33,225 bases of DNA from an uncultured Sphingomonas sp. GTDB taxonomy: Bacteria; Pseudomonadota; Alphaproteobacteria; Sphingomonadales; Sphingomonadaceae. A model generated the notes under the pieces. It was given only the letters and a program-made list of their open reading frames with translations. It did not search any database and was not told the DNA's origin. The position numbers and the translations under genes are program-made. This document shows positions 26,244 to 33,225 of the stretch, one piece after another (the first letter of the stretch is position 1; each line of letters starts with the position of its first letter). The DNA is taken from positions 1-33,225 of the forward strand of contig CAJYKB010000056.1 in NCBI GenBank assembly GCA_913774925.1, read 5' to 3'.

Positions 26244-27752
26244 TTACTGACCGAAGCCCACGGCGCTCGCCTGTGCGATCGCTTCGCGCGCGGCGGCCTG
26301 GAGCGCGCCGGATTTCGCCTCGCATTCGCGCTGTTCGGACACGGGGTCGCTGTCGGCGACGATGCCAGCGCCGGCCTGGACGTGGATCTGGCCGTCCTTC
26401 ACCACCGCGGTGCGCAAGACGATGCAGGAATCCATCGACCCGTCGGGCGAGAAATAGCCGACGCATCCGGCGTAGGCGCCGCGCTTTTCCGATTCCAGCT
26501 CGGCGATGATCTGGCACGCGCGCACCTTCGGGGCGCCGCTGACGGTGCCGGCGGGGAAGCCCGCGAACAGCGCATCGATCGCGTCATGCTTCGGGTCGAG
26601 CCGGCCCACCACGTTCGACACGATGTGCATGACGTGGCTGTAGAATTCGATCGTGTAGCTGTCGGTGACCTGCACCGTGCCGGGGGCGGCGACGCGACCG
26701 ACGTCGTTACGGCCGAGGTCGAGCAGCATCAGATGCTCGGCGCGCTCCTTTGGATCGGCGAGCAGCGAATCGCGGTTGGCGGCATCCTCCACCGCGTTGC
26801 GGCCGCGGGGGCGGGTGCCCGCGATCGGTCGGATCGTTACCTCGCCATCGCGCGCGCGAACCAGGATTTCCGGGCTGGACCCGGTCAGTGCGAAGCCCGG
26901 CAGGTCGAGATGATAGAGGAACGGGGACGGATTGATCCGCCGCAGCGCGCGATAGAGCTCGAACGCGGGCAGCGGGAACGGCGCGGTGAAGCGCTGCGCC
27001 AGGACGACCTGAAAGATGTCGCCGGCAGCGATATATTCCTTTGCCGCGGCGACCATCTCGCCATAGCGGCCCTCCGGCAGGACGGGGGTCAGCGACAGGT
27101 CGATCGCGTCCATCCGGGCGCGGGGCGGGAGCGGGGCGGAGGTCAGCCGTGCCTCTACGGCATCGAGCCGCTCCTGCGCCGCGGCAACGATCGCCTCCGG
27201 CGACCGCGCTGCGTCGGGCCAGACGGGCGCGACGAGGAACAAGGCGTCGGCGAGCCGGTCGAAGACGAGGATGACGGTCGGGCGGACGAACATCATGTCC
27301 GGCAGTCCGAGCGCGTCGGTCGCGGGCTGCGGCAGTTTCTCGACCAGCCCGATGGTCTCATAGCCGAAATAGCCGACGAGGCAGGCGAGCGCGCGGGGCA
27401 GCTCGGGCGCGACCTCCATGCGGCACGACGCGACCAGATCGCGCAGCGCCTCGAGCGTCGGGGACGCGCTGGGGACGAAGGCGGTGCGATCGTCGAGCCA
27501 GCGGGTGTTGATCTCGGCATGGTTGCCGTTGGCGCGGAGCACCAGATCGGGGGCGAGCCCGATCAGGCTGTGCCGCCCGCGCACCGCGCCACCCTCGACC
27601 GATTCCAGCAGGAAATCGCCGCGGCCGGGCTCGATCAGCTTGAGGGCGGCGGCGACCGGCGTCTCGGTATCCGCGATGCGCCGGCGCCAGACGAGCGCGG
27701 GGCGGCCGGCAGCGAGCGCGGTGGTGGCGTCGGCGTTATTGCTCTCCGCCAC
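26244..27752 (-). CDS. trpE: anthranilate synthase component I
   Basis: A 502-residue chorismate-using enzyme that makes anthranilate with ammonia from TrpG. Core motifs are IRPIAGTRPRG, LMLLDLGRNDVGR, SHVMHIVSNVVG, FPAGTVSGAPK and AGAGIVADSDP, all intact. It starts at GTG 27752, inside the end of ppiD (17-bp overlap), with AAGGA eight bases upstream, so ppiD and trpE form an operon. It faces the opposite way from trpGDC, which in most alphaproteobacteria follow it directly. Confidence 0.96.
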   Translation of the reverse strand: MAESNNADATTALAAGRPALVWRRRIADTETPVAAALKLIEPGRGDFLLESVEGGAVRGRHSLIGLAPDLVLRANGNHAEINTRWLDDRTAFVPSASPTLEALRDLVASCRMEVAPELPRALACLVGYFGYETIGLVEKLPQPATDALGLPDMMFVRPTVILVFDRLADALFLVAPVWPDAARSPEAIVAAAQERLDAVEARLTSAPLPPRARMDAIDLSLTPVLPEGRYGEMVAAAKEYIAAGDIFQVVLAQRFTAPFPLPAFELYRALRRINPSPFLYHLDLPGFALTGSSPEILVRARDGEVTIRPIAGTRPRGRNAVEDAANRDSLLADPKERAEHLMLLDLGRNDVGRVAAPGTVQVTDSYTIEFYSHVMHIVSNVVGRLDPKHDAIDALFAGFPAGTVSGAPKVRACQIIAELESEKRGAYAGCVGYFSPDGSMDSCIVLRTAVVKDGQIHVQAGAGIVADSDPVSEQRECEAKSGALQAAAREAIAQASAVGFGQ

Positions 27753-29673
27753 CGACCAGGTCCTTCTTCAGCTGATCGATCGCCTTCTGGTTGCGCTTGG
27801 CGCCCTGGAACGCGGTGATGGCACGCGCGAACTGCTCGGCATATTCGCGGCCGACGACGCGGCCCAGGTCGGCGCGGGTGGCGGCGACCGCCGCGGGCTG
27901 CTTCGCGGCATCGCCGGGGGTCACGCGCTCCAGCCGCGCGATCAGCATGCCTTGCGCCTCGGGCGATTCGAGCGTGCGCGCGGTGCCCGGCTTCATCGCG
28001 AACAGCAGCGTCAGCACCGGGTTGGGACGGCGCGGATCGATCTGGGAGCGGGTGGCGTCGACGGTCTGGATCGGCGGCGCCTTCACCCCCGATTGCGCCA
28101 GCGCGGTCGCGAGCGGGGTGCCGGCATTCACCTTCGCGACGATCGCGCGTGCGGCGGCGCGGACGGCGCTGCGCGCGCGGTCGACGCGCCAGTCGGCGGC
28201 GACCTTGTCGCGCACCTGCGCCAGCGGGATCGGGGCGGCGCGGACGATGCGGTCCAGCCCGACGATGGCGAAGCTGCCGTCGTTGCCGAGCTGCACGGTG
28301 GTCGGCGTGTCGCCTTCCTCCGCCGCGAAGCCCGCCTGAACGATCGGCGCCAGCGCGGGGTCCGGCTGTGCGGTCGGCTTCGACGGATCGATCCCGGTCG
28401 CCAGCAGCGGCGCGGTGGTCTGCGCCGTCAATTTCTGGTCGGCGACGACCTCGTTGATGTTGGCGTTGTCGGCGAGCGAATCGTCGACCTTGTCGCGGAT
28501 GCGGCCGATCGCGTCGTTCGCCTTCTGCGCGCGCAGCTTCGTGGCGATCTCGTCGCGTGCCTGCGCCAGCGTCTTGCCGGGCACCTGCGTCACGCCGTCC
28601 ACCTTCGCGACGACGAAGCCGATCGCGCCGCGCACCGGGCCGACGACACCGCCCTTCGGCGCGGCGAACAGCGCGTCGGCAACCGCTGGCGAGGTCTGGC
28701 TCGCGAGTGCGGCCTTCTCGGCCTTGGCGATGGTGCGCGCCTCCAGCCCGGCGGCGCGCGCCGCGGCGGCGATCGGGGTGCCGGCCTTGACCTTGTCGGC
28801 CAGCGCCTGCGCCGCCTTCTGGTCGAGGACGGTCACGACCGCGACGTCGCGCTGCTCGCGCGCGGCATAGGTCGCCTTGTCCGCATTATAGGCCTGAGTG
28901 ATCTCCGCCTCGCTCGGCGTCGCGCTGGCCGCGACCTGCTGCGGGCCGACGATCGCGTAGCGCATCACGCGCCGCTCCGCGATGGTGTAGCGGGAGATGT
29001 TCTTCTGATAGAATTGCTGGATCTCGGCATCGATCGGCGCTGCGCCGCCCGCCATCGCCGCATAGGGGAGGAGCGCGACCTGACCCGCGCGACGCTCCAG
29101 CAGCAGCGAGGCATAGGGAAGCGCGACCTGCTGCGGCACCTGACCGGCGCCGACGGTCGGGACCATCAGGAACTGCGCCATCGTCTCGCGTGCGATATCC
29201 GCCTGCACCTGCGCATCGGTCAGCCCCTGTTGCGCCAGCAGCTGCTCATAGGCGCGCTGATCGAACTGCCCGGTGGGGCCTGCGAAGGCGGGAATGTTGC
29301 GCAGCTCGCTGCCCACCAGCGCGCGGCTGACGCGCATCCCCTGATCCTGGCCGAAGGTGTCGAGCGACAACCCGCTGAGCGCGCGGGTGACGAGCGACTC
29401 CACGCCGCCCTGCGCCACGAACTGCGCCATGTCGATGTCGGGCTGCTGCTGCCGGGCGGCGCGCAACTCGTCCTGTGCGCGCTTGCGCAGCTCGTCCGCG
29501 GTGACGCTCTTTCCGTCGACGCTCGCCACGGGGTTGCCGAACAGCCCGCCCCCGGACGACGCCATCCCGGTCACGTCGCCCGCCGCGAAGGCGATCGCGA
29601 TGACGATCAGGATGCCGAAGGTGACGATCACGCCGACACGCGAATAGATGATGCGGCGAATGGAACTGAGCAT
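27736..29673 (-). CDS. ppiD: PpiD/SurA-type peptidyl-prolyl isomerase
   Basis: A 645-residue periplasmic foldase anchored by one N-terminal helix (about 12-31, after MLSSIRRIIYSR). It helps newly exported proteins fold. The SurA-N-like chaperone helices (about 35-230) include DELRKRAQDEL and QFDQRAYEQLLAQQGLTDAQVQADI. A parvulin-type domain follows (about 260-370), then a long C-terminal region with further parvulin-like character. The catalytic parvulin residues look weakly conserved, so chaperone activity may dominate, as in E. coli PpiD. It overlaps trpE and is divergent from tpiA across 104-107 bp. Confidence 0.9.
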   Translation of the reverse strand: MLSSIRRIIYSRVGVIVTFGILIVIAIAFAAGDVTGMASSGGGLFGNPVASVDGKSVTADELRKRAQDELRAARQQQPDIDMAQFVAQGGVESLVTRALSGLSLDTFGQDQGMRVSRALVGSELRNIPAFAGPTGQFDQRAYEQLLAQQGLTDAQVQADIARETMAQFLMVPTVGAGQVPQQVALPYASLLLERRAGQVALLPYAAMAGGAAPIDAEIQQFYQKNISRYTIAERRVMRYAIVGPQQVAASATPSEAEITQAYNADKATYAAREQRDVAVVTVLDQKAAQALADKVKAGTPIAAAARAAGLEARTIAKAEKAALASQTSPAVADALFAAPKGGVVGPVRGAIGFVVAKVDGVTQVPGKTLAQARDEIATKLRAQKANDAIGRIRDKVDDSLADNANINEVVADQKLTAQTTAPLLATGIDPSKPTAQPDPALAPIVQAGFAAEEGDTPTTVQLGNDGSFAIVGLDRIVRAAPIPLAQVRDKVAADWRVDRARSAVRAAARAIVAKVNAGTPLATALAQSGVKAPPIQTVDATRSQIDPRRPNPVLTLLFAMKPGTARTLESPEAQGMLIARLERVTPGDAAKQPAAVAATRADLGRVVGREYAEQFARAITAFQGAKRNQKAIDQLKKDLVGGGEQ

Positions 29674-29780
29674 GGAGGCGGGGAACCGGTCTTTGATGCG
29701 AAGGCCGGTGCTTTACGGTGCGTGCGCGGTGGCATCAAGCGGCGGTGGTGGCTATCGCGGGCACATAAAGGGAGACGATG

Positions 29781-30524
29781 ATGACGCGACGCAAGCTGGT
29801 AGCGGGCAATTGGAAGATGAACGGCGATCGCGCCGCGCTGGCCGAGCTGGACGGGATCGCTGCCGCCGCCGCCGCACACCCGGCGGTCGATGTCGCGATC
29901 GCGCTGCCCGCGACGCTGATCGCGGCCGGGGCGGAACGCGTGCCGGCGCTGGCGATCGGCGCGCAGGACGTCCATGCCGCGGACAAGGGGGCGTTCACCG
30001 GCTGCATTTCCGCCGTGATGGCGAAGGAGGCGGGCGCGCGCTTCTCGATCGTCGGCCATTCGGAGCGTCGCGCCGACCAGAAGGAAAGCGACGTGCTGGT
30101 AAAGGCCAAGGCGGAAGCGCTGCACCGTGCCGGGATGCAGGCGATCGTGTGCGTCGGCGAAACGCTGGAGGAGCGCGATGCGGGCGAGGCGGAGCGCGTG
30201 GTGACGCAGCAGCTGGAGGGATCGCTGCCCGATGGCGCGGCGGCGGACTGGTGCGCGATCGCTTATGAGCCGGTGTGGGCGATCGGGACGGGGCGGACCC
30301 CGACGATCGAGGACGTGGCGGCGATGCACGGCGCGATCCGCGCGAAGCTGCGCGATCTGGTGGGCGCGGGCGGCGATGCGATCCGGCTGCTGTACGGCGG
30401 GTCGGTGACGGCGGACAATGCGACCGCGTTGCTGCATGCGAGCGACGTGGACGGCGCGCTGGTGGGCGGTGCGAGCCTGACCGCGGCGAAGTTCGCGCCG
30501 ATCGTCGCGGCGGCGGAGGGGTAG
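29781..30524 (+). CDS. tpiA: triosephosphate isomerase
   Basis: A 247-residue TIM-barrel glycolytic enzyme interconverting dihydroxyacetone phosphate and glyceraldehyde 3-phosphate. Active-site residues are all present: Asn10 and Lys12 in AGNWKMNG, His93 in VGHSERR, and Glu163 in AYEPVWAIGTG, with the phosphate loop YGGSV near the C-terminus. Two ATG codons are adjacent (29778 and 29781). AAGGGAG is six bases from the second, so I prefer 29781. Confidence 0.96.
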   Translation: MTRRKLVAGNWKMNGDRAALAELDGIAAAAAAHPAVDVAIALPATLIAAGAERVPALAIGAQDVHAADKGAFTGCISAVMAKEAGARFSIVGHSERRADQKESDVLVKAKAEALHRAGMQAIVCVGETLEERDAGEAERVVTQQLEGSLPDGAAADWCAIAYEPVWAIGTGRTPTIEDVAAMHGAIRAKLRDLVGAGGDAIRLLYGGSVTADNATALLHASDVDGALVGGASLTAAKFAPIVAAAEG

Positions 30525-30533
30525 GGAAATGAC

Positions 30534-30562
30534 CGTCACCCCGGCTCAAGGCCGGGGTGACG
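30534..30562. repeat. REP-like palindrome between tpiA and the aminopeptidase gene
   Basis: CGTCACCCCGGC-TCAAG-GCCGGGGTGACG is a perfect 12-bp stem with a five-base loop. It fills the gap between two convergent genes. The outer arms match those of the palindrome at 26153-26235, so both appear to belong to one repeat family. It likely stops transcription or protects mRNA ends; there is no T-run. Confidence 0.8.
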
Positions 30563-30569
30563 TCGATCC

Positions 30570-31955
30570 TCAGCCGAACCGCTTCTTCAGCAGCGCATAG
30601 GCGGCGCGCAGGCCGTAGGCGTCACCGCCGCGCGGGCGGGCGGGCTTGGCGGCGGGACGCCAGGCGAAGGTGTCGAGATGCGCCCAGGGCGTGCCGGCGG
30701 GGACGAAGCGGCGCAGAAACAGCGCAGCGGTGATCGCGCCCGCGAAACCGCCGTCGGGCGCGTTGACCATATCGGCGATGTCCGACTTCAGCATGTCGTC
30801 ATACGCGTCCCACAGCGGCATCCGCCACAGCGGGTCGCGCGCCGCATCGGCGGCGGCGAGCAGGTCGGTGGCGAGCGCCTCGTCCTGAACGAAGGTGGCG
30901 GGGAGATCGGGGCCGAGCGCAACCCGCGCCGCGCCGGTCAGCGTCGCGAAATCGAGGATCAGGTCGGGCGCGCCTTCCACTGCCCTGGCCAGCGCGTCGC
31001 CCAGGATCAGGCGACCCTCGGCATCGGTATTGGTGTTCTCCACGGTCAGCCCCTTGCGCGTCGCCAGCACGTCGCCGGGGCGGAAGGCATTGCCGGCGAT
31101 CGCATTCTCGACCGCGGGGATCAGCAGGTGGAGCCGCAGCTTGAGCCGCGCCTGCGTGACCAGCGACGCCAGCGCCAGCGCGTGTGCGGCGCCGCCCATG
31201 TCCTTCTTCATGAGGCGCATCCCCGCGGACGGCTTGATATCGAGCCCGCCCGAATCGAAGCAGACCCCCTTGCCGACGATCGCGACGCGGGGGTGCGCCA
31301 TATCGCCCCATTCCAGTTCGATCAGACGGGGCGCGCGATCCCGGGATGCTGCCTGCCCGACCGCGTGGATCATCGGATAGCCGGTCGCCAGCGCATCGCC
31401 GCGGGTGACGGTGACGGTCGCGCCGTGCATCCGCGCCAGCGTATCGACCTCCGCCTCCAGCTCCGCCGGGCCGAGGTCGGAGGCGCCGGTGTCGACCAGG
31501 TCGCGCACCTGCGCGGTCGCGGCGGCGAGGCGGACCGTCTCCTCGACCCCCGCGGCGTCGCCGGTCAGCAGGATGCGGGGGCCGCTCGCGTCGGGCTTGC
31601 GATAGCGGGTGAAGCGATGCTGCGCGAGGCACCAGCCCAGCCCTGCGGCCCCCAGCGGGGCGCCATCGGCGAGGCGGTATGTCCCCTCCGGCAGTCCGTC
31701 GCCCAGCGAGGCGATCCGCCACGGCGATGCGAGCGGCTCGTCGCAGACCAGCAGCATCGCCCAATCCTCCGGGCTTTCGCCGGGCAGGATCGCGCGGTTG
31801 CCGGGCTTTCCGGTCACCTTGTTGGCGACGACGGCGGTACGGACCCGCGCCGGGCGGGCGGCGAGCCATGCGTCATAGGCGTCGGGATGGACGACGTGGA
31901 TGTCGCGGGCGGGCTGGCCCCGATCGGGCTGGAGCAGGGCGGCAAAGTCGGTCAT
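30570..31955 (-). CDS. leucyl aminopeptidase family protein (M17)
   Basis: A 461-residue cytosolic metalloaminopeptidase releasing N-terminal residues from peptides. The M17 catalytic domain is intact: GKGVCFDSGGLDIK at 228-241, KKDMGGAA at 250-257 and the metal-binding NTDAEGRL at 309-316. The N-terminal domain is shorter and less conserved than in PepA. The frame is open far upstream but that part is antisense to trxB. The ATG at 31955 (MTDFAALLQ) fits the family; no ribosome-binding site is visible. It is divergent from trxB across 78 bp. Confidence 0.93.
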   Translation of the reverse strand: MTDFAALLQPDRGQPARDIHVVHPDAYDAWLAARPARVRTAVVANKVTGKPGNRAILPGESPEDWAMLLVCDEPLASPWRIASLGDGLPEGTYRLADGAPLGAAGLGWCLAQHRFTRYRKPDASGPRILLTGDAAGVEETVRLAAATAQVRDLVDTGASDLGPAELEAEVDTLARMHGATVTVTRGDALATGYPMIHAVGQAASRDRAPRLIELEWGDMAHPRVAIVGKGVCFDSGGLDIKPSAGMRLMKKDMGGAAHALALASLVTQARLKLRLHLLIPAVENAIAGNAFRPGDVLATRKGLTVENTNTDAEGRLILGDALARAVEGAPDLILDFATLTGAARVALGPDLPATFVQDEALATDLLAAADAARDPLWRMPLWDAYDDMLKSDIADMVNAPDGGFAGAITAALFLRRFVPAGTPWAHLDTFAWRPAAKPARPRGGDAYGLRAAYALLKKRFG

Positions 31956-32033
31956 GGGGGGACCAAAGCAGGACTTGGGAGCGGGCGCAACGTACGGTTC
32001 CCTTGAGCGGGCGCGCATCCTACATCCGCGCCC

Positions 32034-33002
32034 ATGACCACGCATTCGACTCGCATGTTGATCCTGGGCTCCGGCCCGGCCGGCCTCTCCGCCGCCATTT
32101 ATGGCGCGCGCGCAGGCATGAACCCGATCGTCGTCCAGGGCATCCAGCCCGGCGGCCAGCTGACCACCACCACCGACGTGGAGAACTACCCCGGCTTCGC
32201 CGACGTGATCCAGGGGCAGTGGCTGATGGAGCAGATGCAGAAGCAGGCGGAGCATGTCGGCACGCGGCTGATGTGGGACACGATCGTCGACGTCGACCTG
32301 ACGCAGCGGCCGTTTCGCCTGACCGGCGACGGCGGCGACGTGTACGAGGGCGAGGTGCTGGTGATCGCGACCGGCGCGCAGGCCAAGTGGCTGGGGCTGG
32401 ACAGCGAGGAGGCGATGAAGGGCAAGGGGGTCAGCGCCTGCGCCACCTGCGACGGCTTCTTCTATCGCGGCAAGAAGGTGGCGGTGATCGGCGGCGGCAA
32501 CACCGCGGTCGAGGAGGCGCTGTACCTGACCAACCATTCCGACGACGTGACGCTGATCCACCGCCGCGACACGCTGCGCGCCGAGCGCATTTTGCAGGAG
32601 CGGCTGTTCGCGCATCCGCACATCACGGTGCTGTGGAACAAGGAAGTTCGCACCTTCGTCGACGGCGGCGGCAATGCGGGCCTCGTGGCGCTGGAGCTGG
32701 AGGATACCGTCACCGGCGAGCATTCGCGGCTGGACGTCGACGGCGGGTTCGTCGCGATCGGGCATCATCCCGCGACCGAGCTGCTGCGCGGGCATCTGGA
32801 GCTTGATGCGGACGGCTATGTCGCGGTGCAACCGGGTTCGTCTCGCACCAGCGTGCCGGGCGTGTTCGCGTGCGGCGACGTGATGGACAAGGTCTATCGC
32901 CAGGCGGTGACCGCGGCGGGGACCGGGTGCATGGCGGCGCTCGACGCCGAGCGGTTCCTGGCGGCGGCGGAGTTCGAAGAGGTGCGCGAAGCGGCGGAAT
33001 AA
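32034..33002 (+). CDS. trxB: thioredoxin-disulfide reductase
   Basis: A 322-residue FAD enzyme that reduces thioredoxin with NADPH. It has the FAD-binding GSGPAG at 12-17, the redox-active CATC at 136-139, the NADPH-binding GGGNTA at 153-158, HRRD shortly after, and a C-terminal FACGDV FAD segment. Length is normal. No clear ribosome-binding site precedes the ATG. Ends six bases from a convergent partial gene. Confidence 0.96.
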   Translation: MTTHSTRMLILGSGPAGLSAAIYGARAGMNPIVVQGIQPGGQLTTTTDVENYPGFADVIQGQWLMEQMQKQAEHVGTRLMWDTIVDVDLTQRPFRLTGDGGDVYEGEVLVIATGAQAKWLGLDSEEAMKGKGVSACATCDGFFYRGKKVAVIGGGNTAVEEALYLTNHSDDVTLIHRRDTLRAERILQERLFAHPHITVLWNKEVRTFVDGGGNAGLVALELEDTVTGEHSRLDVDGGFVAIGHHPATELLRGHLELDADGYVAVQPGSSRTSVPGVFACGDVMDKVYRQAVTAAGTGCMAALDAERFLAAAEFEEVREAAE

Positions 33003-33008
33003 GCCGCC

Positions 33009-33225
33009 TCAGGCCTGCGCGACGATCCGGCGGATGACGGTTTCGACCGCCGCCAGATCGCCTTCGCGGGCGAAGCCGTGCGAGTCGGTGTCGATCATGA
33101 CGGGGTCGATGTCGGCGCGGAGGCGACGGGCGGCGTCCATGAAGGTCAGCGCGGTATTGTCGCCGCGGGCGAGGATGATCGTGGCGCGGTCGGTCAGCGC
33201 CGCCGCCACGACCTGCTTGGCGAGC
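33009..33225 (-). CDS. C-terminal fragment, possible alpha/beta hydrolase
   Basis: The frame runs off the right edge of the window, so only the last 72 residues are seen; a GTG at 33209 is internal, not a proven start. The visible part reads as a strand TIILARGDNTALTF, then helix, strand and SHGFAREGD before a final helix. A strand followed by a late His in an S-H-x-F context is like the end of an alpha/beta hydrolase, where that His would be catalytic. This is a weak assignment. Confidence 0.45.
   Translation of the reverse strand, partial: LAKQVVAAALTDRATIILARGDNTALTFMDAARRLRADIDPVMIDTDSHGFAREGDLAAVETVIRRIVAQA

Noticed and set aside
31956..32831. N-terminal extension of the aminopeptidase frame
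   Set aside because: It is antisense to trxB and has shadow-type composition; M17 proteins start near MTDFAALLQ.

Overview
The window is strongly G+C-rich, densely coded DNA from an alphaproteobacterium, most likely a sphingomonad (Sphingomonas or a close relative). The main evidence is the gene content: the alphaproteobacterial block trpG-trpD-trpC-moaC-moeA-lexA-comEC-gltX-gltA, an anthranilate synthase gene joined to a PpiD/SurA-type foldase gene, a DUF2336 protein, and a LexA gene preceded by GTTC-N7-GTTC boxes. No rRNA, tRNA, CRISPR array, phage or intact insertion sequence was seen. The species assignment is inference.

Left part (1-8.2 kb) holds accessory and signalling genes. On the minus strand lie a DUF1993 protein, an AtuA-like protein, a CHASE3-HAMP-GAF-GGEEF diguanylate cyclase and a secreted sorbosone dehydrogenase-like beta-propeller. 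A plus-strand methyl-accepting chemotaxis protein follows, convergent with a secreted D-Ala-D-Ala carboxypeptidase gene. Positions 8212-8486 form a 275-bp non-coding element with 27-bp imperfect terminal inverted repeats. Each repeat carries an outward-facing promoter-like sequence.

Middle part (8.5-15 kb) is the most unusual. A membrane-anchored, very long coiled-coil protein resembling the polarity factor TipN is transcribed away from a three-gene plus-strand set. That set encodes a nucleotidyltransferase-like/membrane fusion, a DUF2336 protein, and a soluble histidine-kinase-like protein whose ATP-binding domain looks intact but whose phospho-accepting His is Arg. This could be a polarity or cell-cycle signalling locus. 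A small secreted Cys-containing protein closes the region.

Right part (15-33 kb) is core metabolism: trpGDC and moaC (tryptophan and molybdenum cofactor) with overlapping or 1-bp-spaced genes, an oppositely oriented membrane protein, moeA, lexA under a double SOS box, a 608-bp gene-free stretch, comEC divergent from gltX, gltA, and a small membrane protein. After a large REP-like palindrome come trpE and ppiD on the opposite strand, then tpiA, a second REP-like palindrome, an M17 leucyl aminopeptidase, trxB, and the 3' end of a possible hydrolase. Compared with the usual alphaproteobacterial order ppiD-trpE-trpG..., the arrangement fits one inversion of the trpG-gltA block, with one end at the palindrome at 26153-26235.
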